DNA of 9,436 bases, from positions 1 through 9,436 of the forward strand of contig DVGM01000046.1 in the NCBI GenBank assembly GCA_018712705.1, written 5' to 3'. Positions 1 to 6,562 of this stretch are shown here, one piece after another. Every line of letters begins with the position of its first letter. Within the stretch, counting starts at the first letter, position 1. The notes beneath the pieces are model-generated. The model searched no databases. It was not told the DNA's origin and worked only from the letters and a program-made list of their open reading frames with translations. Origin of the DNA: Aphodousia faecalis. Lineage in GTDB: Bacteria > Pseudomonadota > Gammaproteobacteria > Burkholderiales > Burkholderiaceae_F. A program made the position numbers and the translations under genes.

Positions 1-100
1 ATTGGAAATCGTGCATTAACATTTTCTTTCTTCTTTGCGCAATCTTTTGCTTAAAAGCACAATTTGCTCGGAATAACTTCAGTACACTATGAAGTAGGAA

Positions 101-150
101 GGGAAGAGAGCCATCTTCCCACTCTTTCTAATAACAAAACAAAAAGAGGG
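101..150 (+). promoter_or_regulatory. Structured 5' leader of the HPF/RaiA-like gene
   Basis: A perfect 7-bp inverted repeat (GGGAAGA 101-107, TCTTCCC 114-120, 6-nt loop) lies 37 nt before the start codon. A second pairing is possible: CTCTTT (122-127) with AAAGAG (143-148), extendable through CC (119-120) to GG (149-150). It would cover the Shine-Dalgarno AGAGGG (145-150) and cannot form fully together with the first hairpin because both use bases 119-120. The pairings are read directly from the sequence; a regulatory role is inference. The first hairpin could instead be the terminator of a gene to the left, though only a broken T-rich stretch follows it. Confidence 0.35.
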
Positions 151-156
151 ATCTAT

Positions 157-462
157 ATGGCACAAGCATTACAAGTAACATTCCATGGTATCAGTCGTTC
201 CGAAGCGGTAGAACAAGCTGTACAAAAAGAATTGAACGATTTGAGCAAATTTGACCGTAACTTGGGCCCCTGCCACGCCACCATCACTCAAGAAGGCCAT
301 CAGACGATGGGCGCCTACACTGTGCGTGTCACAATTGTTGCCTCCGGCAGCGACTTGGTGGTCTCCCGCACCAACAATGACGTGATGCTTGCCATCAGAG
401 AAGCCTTTGATACGCTGCGCCGCTCAGTGAAAGATGCCGCTGAAAAACTGCGCGGTCATTAA
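157..462 (+). CDS. HPF/RaiA-family ribosome-associated protein (S30EA/sigma-54 modulation-like)
   Basis: This 101-aa protein has the size and pattern of the short, single-domain HPF/RaiA family (PF02482). It has an N-terminal strand (LQVTFHGISRSEA), a helix around residues 15-30, a beta-strand block VRVTIVASGSDLVVSR near 60-77, and a C-terminal helix NDVMLAIREAFDTLRRSVKD that matches the family's usual D-x-x-x-A-I-x-x-A-F-D ending. Family members bind the 30S decoding region and protect or dimerise idle ribosomes in stationary phase or stress. The ATG at 157 is preferred over an in-frame ATG at 64 because AGAGGG lies 6 nt upstream of 157 and family homology begins there. It belongs to the divergent Burkholderiales-type branch rather than the classic HPF beside rpoN, so the exact role is inferred. 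A terminator follows, so it appears to be transcribed alone. Confidence 0.8.
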   Translation: MAQALQVTFHGISRSEAVEQAVQKELNDLSKFDRNLGPCHATITQEGHQTMGAYTVRVTIVASGSDLVVSRTNNDVMLAIREAFDTLRRSVKDAAEKLRGH

Positions 463-481
463 TCATCATTGATTGAATCGA

Positions 482-510
482 GGGGATCTCTAAAAAAGAT
501 CCCCTTTTTT
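482..510 (+). terminator. Rho-independent terminator after the HPF/RaiA-like gene
   Basis: A perfect 8-bp stem, GGGGATCT (482-489) with AGATCCCC (497-504), has a 7-nt loop and is followed by six T (505-510). It lies 19 nt after the stop codon and is a textbook intrinsic terminator. Confidence 0.93.
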
Positions 511-557
511 CTGAGCTACACTTAGCCAATCAACCTTTTCTAACAAAGGAAATAAAA

Positions 558-1742
558 ATGCCTTCCATCGCTCGTATTGAAGAGTTGGCTCAGGAATTCA
601 CCCGCATCCGCCGTGAATTCCATGCCCACCCGGAATTAAGCAACCAAGAATTTGAAACTTCTAAGAAAATCGCCCAATACCTGACTCAATGGGGTATTGA
701 AGTTCACACCGGAATCGGCGGAACGGGCGTTGTCGGGGTCCTGAAAAACGGAAACGGCACCAAACGCATTGCCTTGCGTGCAGATATGGATGCGCTCCCT
801 GTCACGGAAGCCAATCATTTTGAACATGCTTCAAAAAATACCGGAGTCATGCACGCCTGCGGCCACGATGGTCATATCACGGGACTTTTGCTGGCTGCCC
901 GTTATCTTTCTGAAACGAAAAACTTCAACGGTACGGTCATTTTTGTTTTCCAACCCGGTGAAGAAGGCGGATTCGGCGCTCAACATATGATTGCCGACGG
1001 GCTTATGGAGAAGTTCCCGGTTGACTTCTACCTTGGCTGCCACAACTGGCCCGAAACACCGGCCATGAAAATTGGCATCAACAAAAAGGCCATGATGGCA
1101 AGCGGCAACGTCTTTAAAATTGATGTTGACGGTCGAGGCTCTCACGGCGCCATGCCCAATTTGTCCATTGATCCCGTGTTCACGGCCATTCAAATCTGCG
1201 AATCTATCCAGGGCATTATCACCCGTATGAAACGCCCGATTGATCCGGCTGTTTTAAGTATTTGCAAGATTGAAGCCGGTACGGCTTATAACGTGGTGCC
1301 TGATCATGCCACCATTTTGGGCACCGTCAGAACGTTTGACGACAAGGTCACTGACATGATCGAGGAAAAACTTGATCAAATCAGCCGCAACGTCGCACAA
1401 GCTTTCGGTGCAAAAGCCCATCTTACTTTCACGCGTCAATATGCTCCGGTCATCAATACGCCGGAATGCGTTGGCCGAGTTCAAAACGCCGTAAAAGAAC
1501 TGTATGGCGAAGAGCGCTTACACGAACAAGAACCGGTCATGCCTTCGGAAGACTTCGCGGACTACCTGCAAACCACGCCCGGCGCCTTCTTCTTCGTGGG
1601 TTCCGGTGACGGTTCGCATCGCTTAGAAGGACACGGAGACGGCCCGTGCTTATTGCATAACTCGTCTTACGATTACAACGACGCCTGCTTACCGATTGCG
1701 GCAAGCGTTTTTGCCCGTGTGACAGAAGACTACTTGCGTTAA
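558..1742 (+). CDS. M20D-family amidohydrolase (IAA-amino acid/hippurate hydrolase type)
   Basis: This 394-aa cytoplasmic metallohydrolase has the usual length for M20D enzymes, which cleave amide bonds of N-acyl amino acids (hippurate, N-acetyl amino acids, IAA conjugates). Visible motifs, in order: HAHPELS (22-28), RADMDALPV (74-82), HACGHDGH (99-106) with metal ligands C101 and H103, QPGEEGG (132-138) with the catalytic/metal glutamates E135-E136, H162 in LGCHNWP, a dimerisation-domain entry GRGSHGAMP (192-200), SEDFADYL (330-337) and LHNSSYDYND (366-375) with the last metal ligand H367. All key residues are present, so it should be active. AAAGGA at 545-550 supports the ATG at 558. It is bounded by terminators on both sides. 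It precedes the carbamoyltransferase/carbamate kinase pair, so it might release an amino or ureido substrate for them, but this is inference; the substrate cannot be read from sequence. Confidence 0.92.
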   Translation: MPSIARIEELAQEFTRIRREFHAHPELSNQEFETSKKIAQYLTQWGIEVHTGIGGTGVVGVLKNGNGTKRIALRADMDALPVTEANHFEHASKNTGVMHACGHDGHITGLLLAARYLSETKNFNGTVIFVFQPGEEGGFGAQHMIADGLMEKFPVDFYLGCHNWPETPAMKIGINKKAMMASGNVFKIDVDGRGSHGAMPNLSIDPVFTAIQICESIQGIITRMKRPIDPAVLSICKIEAGTAYNVVPDHATILGTVRTFDDKVTDMIEEKLDQISRNVAQAFGAKAHLTFTRQYAPVINTPECVGRVQNAVKELYGEERLHEQEPVMPSEDFADYLQTTPGAFFFVGSGDGSHRLEGHGDGPCLLHNSSYDYNDACLPIAASVFARVTEDYLR

Positions 1743-1759
1743 TTCTCTGATTTATTCTT

Positions 1760-1794
1760 CCCCTTGCTGAAGTTTTTCAACAAGGGGATTTTTT
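1760..1794 (+). terminator. Rho-independent terminator after the M20 amidohydrolase
   Basis: CCCCTTG (1760-1766) pairs with CAAGGGG (1781-1787). An inner TGAA/TTCA helix (1768-1771, 1776-1779) extends the stem across a mismatch, and a run of six T (1789-1794) follows one A. It starts 17 nt after the stop and separates the hydrolase from the downstream pair. Confidence 0.9.
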
Positions 1795-1819
1795 ATCCTT
1801 TCGGATTGCCACAATTGGA

Positions 1820-1848
1820 TTAATCCCAGCCCCCAGGCTCGTTAAAAT
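1820..1848 (+). promoter_or_regulatory. Possible sigma-70 promoter for the carbamoyltransferase/carbamate kinase pair
   Basis: TAAAAT (1843-1848) matches the -10 consensus at 5 of 6 positions. A weak -35, TTAATC (1820-1825), sits 17 bp upstream. It lies between a strong terminator and the next gene, where a promoter is expected, and would give a short leader of about 15 nt. The weak -35 keeps confidence low; activator dependence is possible but not visible. Confidence 0.35.
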
Positions 1849-1870
1849 CATTCCCATTGGAGTGATCAAC

Positions 1871-2899
1871 ATGGCGCTAGATACAAACTTTAAAACTCGT
1901 GACATTCGTGAAGTGCTTGATGCCACTCACATGAGGGGAAGGGACATCACCTTTATTGATGACTTTTCTTTCGAAGAAATCCTCTGTCTGTTTCAAGCAG
2001 CGGAAATGTTCGAGCCTTTTATGCGAACGGGGCTAAACCTTTTAAACGGGAAAGTGCTCTACACTTTGTTTTTCCAACCCTCTACCCGCACACGCTGCTC
2101 GCATGAAAACGCCATGCTCCGTTTGGGCGGCTCCGTTATCACGGAAACCGATCCCTTGCATAGTGCCTCCTTTGCCAAAAATGAATCCTTAGCCGACAGC
2201 CTGCGAGTGACCTCTGAATATGCGGATGTGATCGTTATGCGCCATCCCGATGACAAGGAGGCGCTGCAAGCATTAAATGCCATTAAAGGTCACAACGCTC
2301 CGGTTATTTCCGGAGGCTACGGCCATGTAACCCATCCCACTCAAGGCCTTTTGGATGCCTATACCTGTTGGCGGGCGTTCGGTGACTTATCTAAAGTCAC
2401 CGTTGCCATTGCAACCCCGGACTTATCGCGAGCTCGCTCCGGTCACTCATTTGCTTTAACACTCGCCGCCTTAGGCGCCAAAATCATTTACACCGGAACC
2501 AGTGCCTTACCGATGCCAGAAATCGTTCGTCATAAATTGACGGTCATGGGAGCTCATTTTGAAGAGCATTTTGATTTGACAAAGAAAGAAAATGAAATCC
2601 TCTACATGGATGAAAAGGTTGACCTAATTTATCTACCCGGTTGCTCGGTAAAAAAAGATGATCCCAATCGAACGGACTTTGAAAGGAAAATGGCTAATTT
2701 CTACATCTCTTTGGAAATGCTGAAAACTATTAAAGAAAAAAACGGTAAAACGGTCGGCCTTCATCATTCTTTACCCCGCAACCCAGGGGAATTCGATTTC
2801 AACATCGACAATACTGAACATCAACTCTACTTTAGAGCCATCGGCTTTTCTGTTGCCTTACGTATGGCACTATTGGCAGCAGTTGTAGGCGTTCGTTAG
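1871..2899 (+). CDS. PyrB-like carbamoyltransferase with altered second-substrate site, probably catabolic
   Basis: This 342-aa protein belongs to the aspartate/ornithine carbamoyltransferase fold and aligns by eye with E. coli PyrB along its length. The carbamoyl-phosphate site is intact: STRTR (71-75), the lysine of the 80s loop (K103 in FAKNESLAD), RHP with R124, and HPTQ (155-158). R189 in DLSRARSGHS corresponds to PyrB R167. The motif that holds aspartate in PyrB (TRVQKER, with R229 and Q231) is replaced by PGCSVKKDD near 256-264, and PLPR has become SLPR (300-303). The acceptor is therefore probably not aspartate. The next gene, 18 nt on, encodes carbamate kinase, so the expected direction is phosphorolysis of a carbamoyl compound to carbamoyl phosphate. 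ATG 1871 is preferred over GTG 1862 because GGAG (1859-1862) lies 8 nt before it and overlaps that GTG. No regulatory chain gene (pyrI) or other pyrimidine gene is nearby. Confidence 0.85.
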   Translation: MALDTNFKTRDIREVLDATHMRGRDITFIDDFSFEEILCLFQAAEMFEPFMRTGLNLLNGKVLYTLFFQPSTRTRCSHENAMLRLGGSVITETDPLHSASFAKNESLADSLRVTSEYADVIVMRHPDDKEALQALNAIKGHNAPVISGGYGHVTHPTQGLLDAYTCWRAFGDLSKVTVAIATPDLSRARSGHSFALTLAALGAKIIYTGTSALPMPEIVRHKLTVMGAHFEEHFDLTKKENEILYMDEKVDLIYLPGCSVKKDDPNRTDFERKMANFYISLEMLKTIKEKNGKTVGLHHSLPRNPGEFDFNIDNTEHQLYFRAIGFSVALRMALLAAVVGVR

Positions 2900-2917
2900 T
2901 TTTTAGGAATTTAAATC

Positions 2918-3823
2918 ATGCGCATCGTGATCGCACTCGGAGGGAACTCCCTTTTAAAACGAGGAGAACCAATGCACTACGAAGTGCAGCGAGCCAATGT
3001 GCGCATGGCGTGTCAGCAAATTGCGAATGTTTTGCCTGGCAATGAACTAATCATCACCCACGGAAACGGTCCTCAAGTCGGACTCATTGCGCTGCAACAA
3101 AATGCTTACCCAGATGTGCCTATGTATCCGCTTGATGCAATTGGCGCTGAATCTGTCGGCATGATCGGTTACATGATTGCTCGGGAGCTCACGAATGTCG
3201 TTCCACGATCCATCACTGTCACCAATGTTTTAACGCAAACAGAAATCGATCCGAATGATCCGGCATTTAAACACCCGACTAAACCAATTGGTCCCATCTA
3301 CACAAAAGAAGAAGCTGAAAGACTTAGACAAACAAACGGCTGGACAATGGCGTCAGACAACGACAAATTCCGCCGAGTTGTCGCTAGTCCCAATCCTCAA
3401 AGGATATTGGAATTGTCAGCGCTTAAGACTTTGATTGAAAACAGACACCTTGTCGTTTGTTGCGGTGGAGGCGGTGTGCCTGTCTATTTTGACAAAGAAG
3501 GGCAACTGATTGGCGCCGAAGCGGTTATCGATAAAGATCTCGCTTCTTCACTTTTGGCTATTTCGGTTAAGGCAGATCTGTTTGTCATTGCAACAGATGT
3601 TGAAGGTGTCTACACAGACTGGGGAAAACCTTCTCAATCACTTATCCGGCAAATAGATACCACTTCTCTTCGAAAATTGACTTTTGCTCAAGGTTCCATG
3701 GCCCCTAAAATTGAAGCTGCTTGTCGTTTTGTGGAAAAAACAGGGAAAACTGCAATCATTGGGGCATTGGATCAAATTGAAAAGGTTGTTGACAGAGAGA
3801 AAGGAACCCAAATTCACCCATAA
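2918..3823 (+). CDS. arcC: Carbamate kinase
   Basis: This 301-aa protein has the normal length and full motif set of carbamate kinase (amino acid kinase fold). It catalyses carbamoyl phosphate + ADP to ATP + carbamate, which decays to ammonia and CO2. Visible motifs: IALGGNSLL (5-13), THGNGPQVG (47-55), KPIGPIY (122-128), RRVVASPNP (152-160), CCGGGGVPV (181-189), EAVIDKDLAS (201-210), ATDVEGVYTDWGKP (225-238) and GSMAPKIEAA (259-268). AGGA (2905-2908) lies 9 nt before the ATG. It follows the carbamoyltransferase by 18 nt, clearly one transcript, so it should consume that enzyme's carbamoyl phosphate and generate ATP. No arginine deiminase, agmatine deiminase or antiporter gene is present in the window, so this is not a standard ADI or AgDI operon as far as can be seen. 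Confidence 0.96.
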   Translation: MRIVIALGGNSLLKRGEPMHYEVQRANVRMACQQIANVLPGNELIITHGNGPQVGLIALQQNAYPDVPMYPLDAIGAESVGMIGYMIARELTNVVPRSITVTNVLTQTEIDPNDPAFKHPTKPIGPIYTKEEAERLRQTNGWTMASDNDKFRRVVASPNPQRILELSALKTLIENRHLVVCCGGGGVPVYFDKEGQLIGAEAVIDKDLASSLLAISVKADLFVIATDVEGVYTDWGKPSQSLIRQIDTTSLRKLTFAQGSMAPKIEAACRFVEKTGKTAIIGALDQIEKVVDREKGTQIHP

Positions 3824-3842
3824 AAAAATGGCAGATACTAAT

Positions 3843-3870
3843 TAGTTTTTGAAATACTTCCGAAAAACTA
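3843..3870 (+). repeat. AT-rich inverted repeat after the carbamate kinase gene
   Basis: TAGTTTTT (3843-3850) and AAAAACTA (3863-3870) are perfect 8-bp arms around a 12-nt loop. No T-run follows on the + strand and the stem is AT-rich, so it is a poor intrinsic terminator. It may weakly end the carbamate kinase transcript or be an operator for the autotransporter gene. The rest of 3871-3977 is AT-rich with TATAAA at 3950-3955 but no convincing -35 partner; the autotransporter promoter probably lies here and cannot be placed. Confidence 0.35.
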
Positions 3871-3977
3871 GAACCGTACCCATTAGCAGTTAGTCTTATC
3901 CCTAATTCCTTATCCTCTTTCAATTATCGTATCATTCGTCACTATCTCATATAAAACAATCAAATTCTGGAGAATAT

Positions 3978-6467
3978 ATGTTTACAGCCCCCCCCCCGAA
4001 ATTCTTAAATAAACGCTCAATTTTTTTAAAAACTATCGCAATTAGTTTATTTACTTCTATTCCTGCTCTAACAGTCGCACAACCTTCTTTCTCTGACATC
4101 GAGCTTCCTAGTTCACCCAATTTTCAAAATAAAAATCCAGATGGATACTCGCATGAAAACATCCCAACACAAGTATTTCCTAATGGAGCAGTTGAAAGAT
4201 CTTCGTTTAATGCAGGTGAATATTCCTACGATGACAACACATTCATACTTTTTGAATCACAAAGTACAGATCCTGATCAGGTCATTGATAACAAATCGGG
4301 AGAATTGTCTTTTGACTTTGAAAATTCAGCTTTAAGAATCGTCCACAAAGAAGGGGATAGTGGATACAACTCATTATTTGCAAGAATTAGCGGAAAAACA
4401 TCTTTTACAGGGAAAAATTTAGAACTATATTTTGAGGGCTGGCAGGATATGATTCGTGTCAACTCTGGTGGCAATCTTTCTATAGATGTAGAAAATGCTT
4501 GGTTTGAATTCAACGCAATTGACTCAACTGGAACGGGCCAAGATTTTGGTTTATTAAGGCAGCAAGGAGCCAAAACAAAGACACAAATTGCTGTTAAAAA
4601 TCAGCTTGTTTTTAAAGTAACTACCCCTGTTAATCAGCGCAATGACACTAATGGAATTTTGTATTTAATAGGGGGAGAATCAAATATCGATGCAAACGAT
4701 ATTTTTATCATTGCCGAAACTCAGAACCCAGAAGATCATTTTTTAAATGGAGTTTATCTAGATCGCACCCAATTGAATTTGGGGCAGAGTTATTCACTAA
4801 ATCAACTAGTAATTACTGGAGTTGCCTCAGCATTTATGTTTGAGAGTTCCAGTACTTTAAATATTGATGCCAACTCTCTCTACGTTGATACCATATTTGC
4901 CTCTGGAGAAATGGGATATTTTCTTAATAGTCACAGTCACAGCGTATATTCTGACGCAAACGTTGGCATTTCAGTAGCTAATAACGCGGAAGTTAAAGGG
5001 AATATTTTTCTAGCGTATGGTGAATACAATTTAGATTTTGGCCAAAACAGCATTATTCAGACTCAACTCATTCGAAATGAATATGGAAAAATAAATTTAA
5101 GCTTAGGTAAAAACTCTTTACTTACTGGAGAGATCTGGGATTACTCTGCTGAGTATGGAGATTCTTTTACGAACATTACTCTTGATGAAAGTACTTGGGA
5201 TGTCAGTGGATCAAGTGATTTTTACAAACTTATCGCCAACGATTCAAACATCGTTTTCCATGATTTGGGAACACCCGACAAACCCACTCTCAAATTGGGC
5301 AACTTAACAGGTAGTGGTTCAACCTTCCTTCTTCAAAATGAAGGGAATTCATCTTCATTTATCCAATTAGGTAAAGAGTCAACCGAAGGACTACATAAGG
5401 TTCAACTTACCAACAGTATAAATTCCGAAGATGAAATCAATATTCACTTCGCCAATGACCTAAGCGGCAATATCGTTTTTGAAGGAAGTACTTCACTAAC
5501 CGATGCGGGACTTTTTGTCGTTACTCCAGAACTATCCTCTTTGAGTTCTGCAAACGGAAACGATTGGTTCATTACCAACGTAAAAGAAGATCCAGCTCCA
5601 ACACCAACAGCCATGCTTGACGGCTTCCAAAATAACTATCTTTTCTGGAGAACTTTAACTGACTCCACCAAAGAACGTTTCGGTCAATTGCGTCATGGTC
5701 AATCAGCAGGCGTTTGGGGACGGGTTACTGCCGGCTCTTTGAGTCAAGGGGATCTAACGAATGACTATCAAACCTATCGCTTAGGGGCTGATACTAGCAT
5801 TCAACCAGGTTTGTCATTAGGAGCCATGTTCGAGATCCACGAAGGTGACTTGGACACTTCCAATGGTAAAGGTGATATGCAAGCCATTACGGCGGCTATT
5901 TATGGGTTGTACGTCTCCCCCAGCGGTTACTATGCCGATGCCGGTTTCCGGTTCGGTGTAATGGACTATGAGTACAAAAACACCGCATTGCTCTACGACG
6001 AATACGATTACAACGCTGGTGCAGTCGGTGCATGGTTGGAAGTCGGTAAAGAATGGGCATTTGCCAATAATTACACGCTCACTCCTCACTTGGCTGTTAA
6101 TTTTGGCCGTTTCAGTACCGAGCACTTTACGTCGGATAATGGCCTAAAAGCTAAAGTTGATAGCGTCAACAGCGTCATTTTCACAGCTGGAACAGACGTG
6201 GGATACAAAACCGAAACTTTTGAAGTTTCCGCTGTGGCTGACCTCATGACTGAAGTGGCTGGCTCTCAAGACATTCGTATCAGCCATAACGAGGCATCAT
6301 TAACTCGAAGCGCCGACTACTCAGACACTTGGATGGAGTTTGGCTTATCGGCAAGCTACCGTCCCACAGACGACACGCTACTATGGGTTAATGGTCGAAG
6401 AAGTGCTTTTGCCGATTTAGATAACGATTGGCGAATCAACGCCGGCGTCCGCTGGTCATTCTATTAA
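3978..6467 (+). CDS. Autotransporter (type Va) outer-membrane protein with poly-C phase-variation tract
   Basis: This 829-aa surface protein starts with a Sec signal peptide: a basic stretch KFLNKR (8-13), a hydrophobic core about 19-33 and probable cleavage after TVA (32-34). The passenger, about 36-540, is rich in Asn, Ser, Asp and Gly with short alternating hydrophobic strands, consistent with a beta-helix; it resembles no function I recognise and shows no protease triad motif. A linker with PAPTPTA and the helix LDGFQNNYLFWRTL (from about 547) leads into a barrel of about 255 residues, beginning near VWGRVTAG (W580) and ending in WRINAGVRWSFY, with the C-terminal aromatic expected for BAM recognition. 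GGAG (3969-3972) lies 5 nt before the ATG. Codons 4-7 contain ten consecutive C (3988-3997); the frame shown is ON. The passenger DNA looks more AT-rich than the barrel DNA and the neighbours. It is probably its own transcription unit. Confidence 0.9.
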   Translation: MFTAPPPKFLNKRSIFLKTIAISLFTSIPALTVAQPSFSDIELPSSPNFQNKNPDGYSHENIPTQVFPNGAVERSSFNAGEYSYDDNTFILFESQSTDPDQVIDNKSGELSFDFENSALRIVHKEGDSGYNSLFARISGKTSFTGKNLELYFEGWQDMIRVNSGGNLSIDVENAWFEFNAIDSTGTGQDFGLLRQQGAKTKTQIAVKNQLVFKVTTPVNQRNDTNGILYLIGGESNIDANDIFIIAETQNPEDHFLNGVYLDRTQLNLGQSYSLNQLVITGVASAFMFESSSTLNIDANSLYVDTIFASGEMGYFLNSHSHSVYSDANVGISVANNAEVKGNIFLAYGEYNLDFGQNSIIQTQLIRNEYGKINLSLGKNSLLTGEIWDYSAEYGDSFTNITLDESTWDVSGSSDFYKLIANDSNIVFHDLGTPDKPTLKLGNLTGSGSTFLLQNEGNSSSFIQLGKESTEGLHKVQLTNSINSEDEINIHFANDLSGNIVFEGSTSLTDAGLFVVTPELSSLSSANGNDWFITNVKEDPAPTPTAMLDGFQNNYLFWRTLTDSTKERFGQLRHGQSAGVWGRVTAGSLSQGDLTNDYQTYRLGADTSIQPGLSLGAMFEIHEGDLDTSNGKGDMQAITAAIYGLYVSPSGYYADAGFRFGVMDYEYKNTALLYDEYDYNAGAVGAWLEVGKEWAFANNYTLTPHLAVNFGRFSTEHFTSDNGLKAKVDSVNSVIFTAGTDVGYKTETFEVSAVADLMTEVAGSQDIRISHNEASLTRSADYSDTWMEFGLSASYRPTDDTLLWVNGRRSAFADLDNDWRINAGVRWSFY
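3988..3997 (+). repeat. Poly-C(10) tract in codons 4-7 of the autotransporter gene
   Basis: Ten uninterrupted C lie 10 nt after the first base of the start codon. With eleven C the frame hits TAA after 11 codons; with nine C it hits TAA after 9 codons. No in-frame ATG lies between the tract and the passenger, so either change should abolish secretion. Mononucleotide C/G tracts of this length in surface-protein genes are known slipped-strand phase-variation elements (for example in Neisseria, Bordetella and Campylobacter). The tract is seen in the sequence; its variability is inferred. Confidence 0.85.
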
Positions 6468-6480
6468 CGCACTCACAAAT

Positions 6481-6506
6481 CGGAGAGAGACAAATCACTC
6501 TCTCCG
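6481..6506. terminator. Hairpin between convergent genes, probable bidirectional terminator
   Basis: A perfect 9-bp stem, CGGAGAGAG (6481-6489) with CTCTCTCCG (6498-6506), has an 8-nt loop and begins 13 nt after the autotransporter stop. The + side lacks a T-run (GTCATTATCG follows); the - side continues ATTTG. Its position between two convergent genes favours termination for one or both, possibly with weak or Rho-assisted efficiency. Confidence 0.6.
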
Positions 6507-6562
6507 GTCATTATCGTTAAGGAATAGATGAGGCTTTCGCTCTGAATGCGCATTCTTGTCTG

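Noticed and set aside
55..69. Sigma-54 promoter suggested by GCAC and TTGC before the HPF/RaiA-like gene
   Set aside because: The gap between the two elements is about 3 nt instead of 5, and the -24 GG is incomplete.
64..156. N-terminal extension of the HPF/RaiA-like protein from the ATG at 64
   Set aside because: No ribosome site serves that ATG, the extension is not family-like, and a good Shine-Dalgarno site precedes the ATG at 157.
1862..1870. GTG start for the carbamoyltransferase
   Set aside because: The GTG overlaps GGAG (1859-1862), which is correctly spaced for the ATG at 1871.
1871..2899. Biosynthetic aspartate transcarbamylase (pyrB)
   Set aside because: The aspartate-binding loop is replaced, no pyrimidine gene is adjacent, and the gene is coupled to carbamate kinase.
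558..3823. Arginine or agmatine deiminase operon
   Set aside because: No deiminase or antiporter gene is present, and the transferase is PyrB-like, not ornithine- or putrescine-type.
6544..6555. 12-bp palindrome GAATGCGCATTC near the end of the ATPase gene
   Set aside because: It is a perfect palindrome with no loop or T-run, and a single copy at this length can occur by chance; no function is supported.
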